Assembly (NCBI GenBank): GCA_013180625.2
Contig: SNVD02009169.1
Span: 186,001-250,000, forward strand
DNA from: Boswellia sacra
Lineage: Eukaryota; Streptophyta; Magnoliopsida; Sapindales; Burseraceae
Length of the DNA: 64,000 bases
Reading direction: 5' to 3'
Shown here: positions 59,993 through 64,000 of the stretch, piece by piece
How the letters are laid out: each line of letters begins with the position of its first letter
How positions within the stretch are numbered: the stretch's first letter is position 1
Notes under the pieces: model-generated
What the model saw: only the letters and a program-made list of their open reading frames with translations
Databases searched by the model: none
Told to the model about the DNA's origin: nothing
Program-made: the position numbers and the translations under genes

Positions 59993-60123
59993 ATATACAC
60001 GTTTTATTTCTGGTTAATATTGTGATTATAATTTTTTTGTTATTAAGCTTAATGCTTAACTGATGAGTGTAACCTTGTGGTTAGTTTCAAGCTGTCTTAT
60101 TAACATATTTTTTCATTAATTTT

Positions 60124-60477
60124 GTTAATATTATATTTATAATTTTTTCAATTGAATTAGACATTGCTTTTGCATATATTAATTTTTTATTAAATTATTA
60201 AATCTAGCTTCATTATATTTATTAAGTATAAATACTTCTATAAATTTTTTTATTAAGTTAGTCAATTATTAACTAAAATATGAATGATAAAAATATTTTT
60301 GTTAATATTATATTTATAATTTTTTTCTATTGAATTAGACATTGCTTTTGCACATATTAATTTTTTATTAAATTATTAAATCTAGCTACATTATATTTAT
60401 AAAGTATAAATACTTATATAAATTTTTTTATTAAGTTAGTCAATTATTAACTAAAATATCAATGATACAAATATTGT
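60124..60477. repeat. 177-bp tandem duplication inside the hAT element
   Basis: The unit starting gttaatattatatttataa repeats at 60301, nearly identical through 'caattattaactaaaatat'. Confidence 0.9.
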
Positions 60478-61729
60478 AATTGGGTTTTGTATTTAGGCTA
60501 GGGTTATATTTTGTGCTTTTAAGTTGAGTTGGGCTTTTAAGCCTTATAAATTCAATTTACACAAAATTCATTATTCCGAGCCGGGGCCAGGTCGGGGAGC
60601 ATGCTCTCCGGCCACTGCCCGGCCCCGGGTAATCCCTGGAAAATTCATCCTTGTCCCCGGCTTAGTTCCCCGAAATTCCGGGTAATTCCCCGGACATTTC
60701 CAGGTCGGGGAGCCGGGTACCCGGCCCCGCCCGGGTACAATTGCCAACCCTACATAAAGCCATGCTCCTGGAGCCTTTGAGGACTAAGTGCAAATGAGAA
60801 ATCATACTCAAGCATAGAAATAATCCTTCCCAAGGGTTTTGGAAACTTTTTTCTTAAAAAAACTACAAATCTATTACAAGTTTCTAACAATTTAGTTTCA
60901 GAGAAAGATCCAGTCTCTTGCTGTTTTGCCTAAGAATCACGTAAATCTTGGATATGTTTCACTAATAGAGAATTAGGATCTTGTAGTAGTTTTATGAATA
61001 ATTCCTTGTTGGAATTCAAAATCTCTAATGCATCCAAAAAATGTTTAGACTGGTGACTGACCTGATCTCTGCCATGGTATATTCCATTGACAAAATTCTG
61101 ATTTATAAATGCTTCAGCTGCCTCATTCATCTGAACTTGCAAATTGATGCACCTGATTGCAGGAGGTTTTGTTCAATGCTGCTGCATTGGATCTTTTTTA
61201 TGTGCTCAGTGAATTTTGATGAGAAGGTTGTGTATGTACCACAGTTGATATATCCTTACAATCATGCATCTGAAAGCCCTTCCTTGCCTTTCTTCTATGG
61301 TTCTTTCCCAAGTGACCAACAGGCTGTAAATCAGGCACATTTTTCATGTTACTAGTAGTAATCTTCTTCTTTGTATGGTGCTCAGTGGCTATCTGTTCTT
61401 CCCTTATTCTTGTAACATCTGCCTTTAAAGAATGTTCTGTCAGAGTCTTCTTTACTCCATCCTAAAAAAATTAAAGATGCTAAGCATCATCATATACAAA
61501 ACTTCGATGTGAAAATCTCAATGGCCATCTTCTTATTTTCAAATCGTAAAATCGAGGAAAACTCACCTGCACCATCTGAATTGAGCCATTTATTAGAAAT
61601 CAACTTCTTGCTAGAATAACCTTGACCAAAGTCACAAAATGGAATTAAACTCCATGCACGCCCAGATTTGTATCTCTCATACAGCACAGGGCTCTTACGT
61701 GACCTAATATAATCCATTACGAGTGAAAA

Positions 61730-62800
61730 TTCACAAACTTAATACACAATCTGCATCAGCTAGTATTTTCTACCAAACGTGATAACACCAATCCTAAACA
61801 TAATCCAGAAAATCAAATATATAACATCTGAAAGTATAAAAGTAGCTACAGAGCATAAATTAAGAAAAAGAAAACAAAAATTTTTATGTGCTTATTCTCT
61901 AATGCCAAAAAGAAAACAACAAAAATCAAAATTTGGCTATCACAAAAAGAAACTTTTTACTCTATGAGCATGAAGAAGCCAGTTGATAAAGCCAGTACAT
62001 CTTCTTAGAACAAGAACTTCAGGGTCAGGAACTAAGCACGTAATAAAGTACCTGAAATTAATAGATTTTCAACTAAAAAGGAAAAGGAAGAAGAAGATAC
62101 TTGAAATAAAACACCTCATTCTTGACATAAGCAATAAATAACCAATAGTTCTTGAAACTTCTAACCTTGGAGAACCCATTTACCACTGAATAAGGAGGTG
62201 CCATCACACTCTCCGCCTTGTTTATGGGCACGTGATCAAACATCATCGCGGTAGCTTTCCCACTCCTCCTTAGTCACCAAACGCGATTAAGTTGGCATAA
62301 AACGGTCCCAAAAATCCCAGGATAAGGATAGTAGGGTTGGGGGAGGAGGAGGCGACGGAAGAGGGGAAGCAGATGATGTCCACATGTCTGTACTCGGACT
62401 GAGCAAAGGTCGTCGCGGTAGGGGCAGTGGTGGAGGAAGAACTTGAGGTCATGTTGGCATGTGGTGGTGAAGAGGAGCTTCGTTGGTGGAGAACTGAAGA
62501 AGAGCAGAGAGAAAGAGGCGAAATAAACGAAGATACATTGCATGTGAAGCTGATAAAGCTTGTCTCGCAACACCGACTTGTCGTCCAAGTCTCCCATTCG
62601 CAAACAGTGCGTGAGCTTGTTCACTCTATTTTCTCACTCACACGGCTACTATCTCGCCCCCAACCTCTCTAAAATGATGACAACAGTCGTTCGAAGGTCA
62701 TGTGATCTTGTGGGGGAGGTTGATTTTGCGGTAGAGGTAGACGCGGAGGGAGACTGAGAGCGGAAAGGAAAATAACATCAAGTTTATAATTAGGGTTAGA
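61730..62800. other. CACTA interior, unassigned
   Basis: Between the captured gene's N-terminus and the right subterminal repeats. Short frames at 62270-62672 on both strands show no recognisable domain. It may be 5' UTR or promoter of the captured gene, or another captured fragment. Confidence 0.4.
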
Positions 62801-62819
62801 TAGAAAAGGATGTGGGAGG

Positions 62820-62943
62820 TTTTGTAGAACCTTTCAACGACGGTTTAAAAAACCGTCGTAAACGTGTTCTCTAACCACCTTCTACGGCCGTTTTTTAAAA
62901 CCGTCTTAAAAAGGTGCAGTATATACCATGTTTTCTTATAGTG
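62820..62943. repeat. CACTA right subterminal repeats and TIR
   Basis: 'acgacggtttaaaaaaccgt' palindromic units and an 'aaaaaggtgca' block mirror the left end. Confidence 0.75.
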
Positions 62944-63225
62944 GATTTTAGAAGTAAGCTCCTCCATCAATCTGTGCCCCTCCAAGAGAAGCTGGAGCAT
63001 TTATTTATAATAGAGAGAAGGCTGAGTACCTCTCAAGCTTACAAGACACTTGTACGCACTTTCATTGGGCATACCTTTTTACAAGATAAAAGAGATAAGA
63101 TACTTATCTTTTTGGACACATGGGCATTCTTTTCCATGAACACTTTTTCCTAGATGATAAGAATCGCCCTTCTCAAGATAAGATACTTATTTTTAACATA
63201 TAGGACAACGGAAAGGAAAGTAAAG

Positions 63226-63355
63226 GGAAGTTACTTTCCCATAAAAACATGCTTAATAGGACAAAAGCCTAAAGCTACTTTACATAAAGTTATTTTCCAA
63301 GTGTCGCCTAGTCTTTAGCTTCTGAAGATCATCCTTATCACTTTGGAGAAGTGGT
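63226..63355. repeat. Segment shared with 57203-57340, right copy
   Basis: 'ctttacataaagttattttc' and 'tcgcctagtctttagcttct' match the left copy at about 90 percent by eye. The CACTA insertion lies between the two copies. Confidence 0.78.
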
Positions 63356-63633
63356 TATGTTTGAAATTCTTGGATATTCGTTCGAGTCATCACCACTATC
63401 TAGGTCCTACCATTTCAACATGTCAAATTGTGGGATGTCATCTTCCTTGTCCTTTTCTTGAGTTGGCAAAGACTCTTTTTCCAAAAGGTTCTAGAGATAA
63501 GATTTATCCAGCCTGTATGGATCATGTGAATCTTGATAGTATGGTGGATATGACTGACTCTAAGACGAATTATGATCTTGTTGGGCTTGCTAGGATCAAG
63601 AACTTTCTCCTTTTTCTACGTGTTTGTGCTTAG
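63343..63633 (+). CDS. Unrecognised 96-codon frame
   Basis: An open frame beginning MEKWLCLKFLD with Cys/His-rich 'CQIVGCHLPCPFLELA'. The same frame goes on past a TAG for about 80 codons with similar composition ('MHHLQWMAKSEERSFN'). It may be a degenerate exon of a larger gene or part of the viral/repeat DNA whose non-coding segment precedes it. I do not recognise it. Confidence 0.3.
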   Translation: MEKWLCLKFLDIRSSHHHYLGPTISTCQIVGCHLPCPFLELAKTLFPKGSRDKIYPACMDHVNLDSMVDMTDSKTNYDLVGLARIKNFLLFLRVCA

Positions 63634-64000
63634 AATAATACACCTTTTGGTGATAAGAGTATTCTGAAGAATATTGTTCCCAATATGCATCATCTTCAAT
63701 GGATGGCCAAATCTGAGGAGAGATCCTTTAATTAATTTCTGAAATTCTCCTTTGAAATTCTCTGAATTCATATGGATAGGATTCCCATTATTGTGCAAGG
63801 CTATATAGAGTCAAGCTATATTTCTGCACATGAGAAAATAACTGTAAATTTTTGTTAGTAGTAATGCTTATTCTTTTGAAGATGTAGATCACGTGTTGTG
63901 ATGCCCTTTGGCCTTGAAGATTGAAACTTTTTCTGTCTTTCATACTCAAATTGATTTTTCTACCATGAAAGAGGATGAAACCATTCAAGAAAAATGTGGA

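Larger units (their letters stand above)
59710..60752. mobile_element. Non-autonomous hAT element inside the captured gene
   Basis: Ends TAGGGTTGGCAA on both sides (the right one inverted), with a perfect 8-bp target duplication CATAAAGC at 59702-59709 and 60753-60760. Both termini are GC-rich (ccccgg-type runs), the middle is AT-rich and includes a 177-bp tandem duplication (60124-60477). No transposase. Confidence 0.93.
58170..61717 (-). pseudogene. Captured TRM32-like (DUF4378) gene, decayed
   Basis: Read leftwards. The N-terminus (61717-61490) has 'GRAWSLIPFCDFGQGYSSKK'; a basic segment lies at about 61460-61300; 61142-60930 has 'FLDALEILNSNKELFIKLLQ' then 'DPNSLL'; 59704-59450 has 'MRFSPHSKFQMLN'. 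An exon at about 59362-59199 and one at 59052-58853 ('KAEHRSLVSVLEQFIED') follow. The DUF4378 domain at 58750-58170 has 'NWDELSLKCHSSAQLLE', 'LLFDYINEVLEEVYQSYF' and a final 'ATEIVERL' block. Order and content fit TON1-recruiting-motif (TRM) proteins of the cortical microtubule machinery. A 1043-bp hAT element interrupts it, and stops occur (for example after KSIT near 58280). Confidence 0.75.
57543..62943. mobile_element. CACTA element carrying a captured host gene
   Basis: Left end CACTACAACAGG (57543) and right end CACTATAAGAAAAC (reverse complement, ending 62943). The 3-bp target GAT flanks both sides (57540-57542 and 62944-62946). Subterminal zones at both ends are rich in ACGGCGGTTTT / ACGACGGTTTT units in both orientations. 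No CACTA transposase was found; the interior is a decayed TRM/DUF4378 gene on the minus strand. A second CACTA-like left end, CACTACACC, lies at 57742. Confidence 0.8.

Overview
This is nuclear DNA of a flowering plant, probably a eudicot. The genes have GT-AG introns, intergenic DNA is very AT-rich, and the repeats are plant types: Mutator-like elements with DUF1985/Ulp1 genes, CACTA, hAT and PIF/Harbinger elements, a TRIM and an endogenous caulimovirid. The species cannot be named from the sequence. No rRNA gene, intact tRNA gene, CRISPR array or bacterial operon is present.

The host genes are a tandem array on the + strand of zinc-dependent alcohol dehydrogenases of the cinnamyl alcohol dehydrogenase / mannitol dehydrogenase (CAD/MTD, ELI3-like) family. 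CAD-1 (9411-12694) and CAD-3 (43830-46432) are intact five-exon genes of 363 and 364 codons. CAD-2 (26353-30551) is wrecked by an inverted exon-1 copy, a hAT remnant, a TRIM in exon 3 and a deletion at the end of exon 3. CAD-4 (48578-50216) belongs to a diverged subclade and has single-base indels in exons 1 and 2. A scrap of a fifth copy lies at about 31415-31450. Shared 3' flanks suggest that a CAD-3/CAD-4-like pair was duplicated as a block.

Layout: 1-7925, decayed MULE (DUF1985/Ulp1 gene on +, mudrA on -); 9411-12694, CAD-1; 12916-13648, non-autonomous hAT; 13.6-26.2 kb, gene-poor DNA with tandem duplications, foldbacks, a Harbinger element (21817-23057) and a MULE-type MITE (25989-26202); 26353-30551, CAD-2 pseudogene; 32028-35518, a MULE whose two ends come from different families; 35656-42622, a MULE with long TIRs and a perfect 9-bp target duplication; 43830-50216, CAD-3 and CAD-4; 51155-57210, a decayed endogenous pararetrovirus (Florendovirus-like) with terminal redundancy; 57543-62943, a CACTA element that carries a host TRM/DUF4378 gene, itself split by a hAT element; 63.0-64 kb, unrecognised sequence.

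The most unusual structure is at 26336-26865. CAD-2 exon 1, with its 5' UTR and splice donor, is followed about 280 bp downstream by an inverted copy that differs at one of 126 positions. A transcript from the CAD-2 promoter would fold into a long hairpin homologous to the neighbouring functional paralogs. This is the arrangement expected of a newly born small-RNA (proto-MIRNA) locus.
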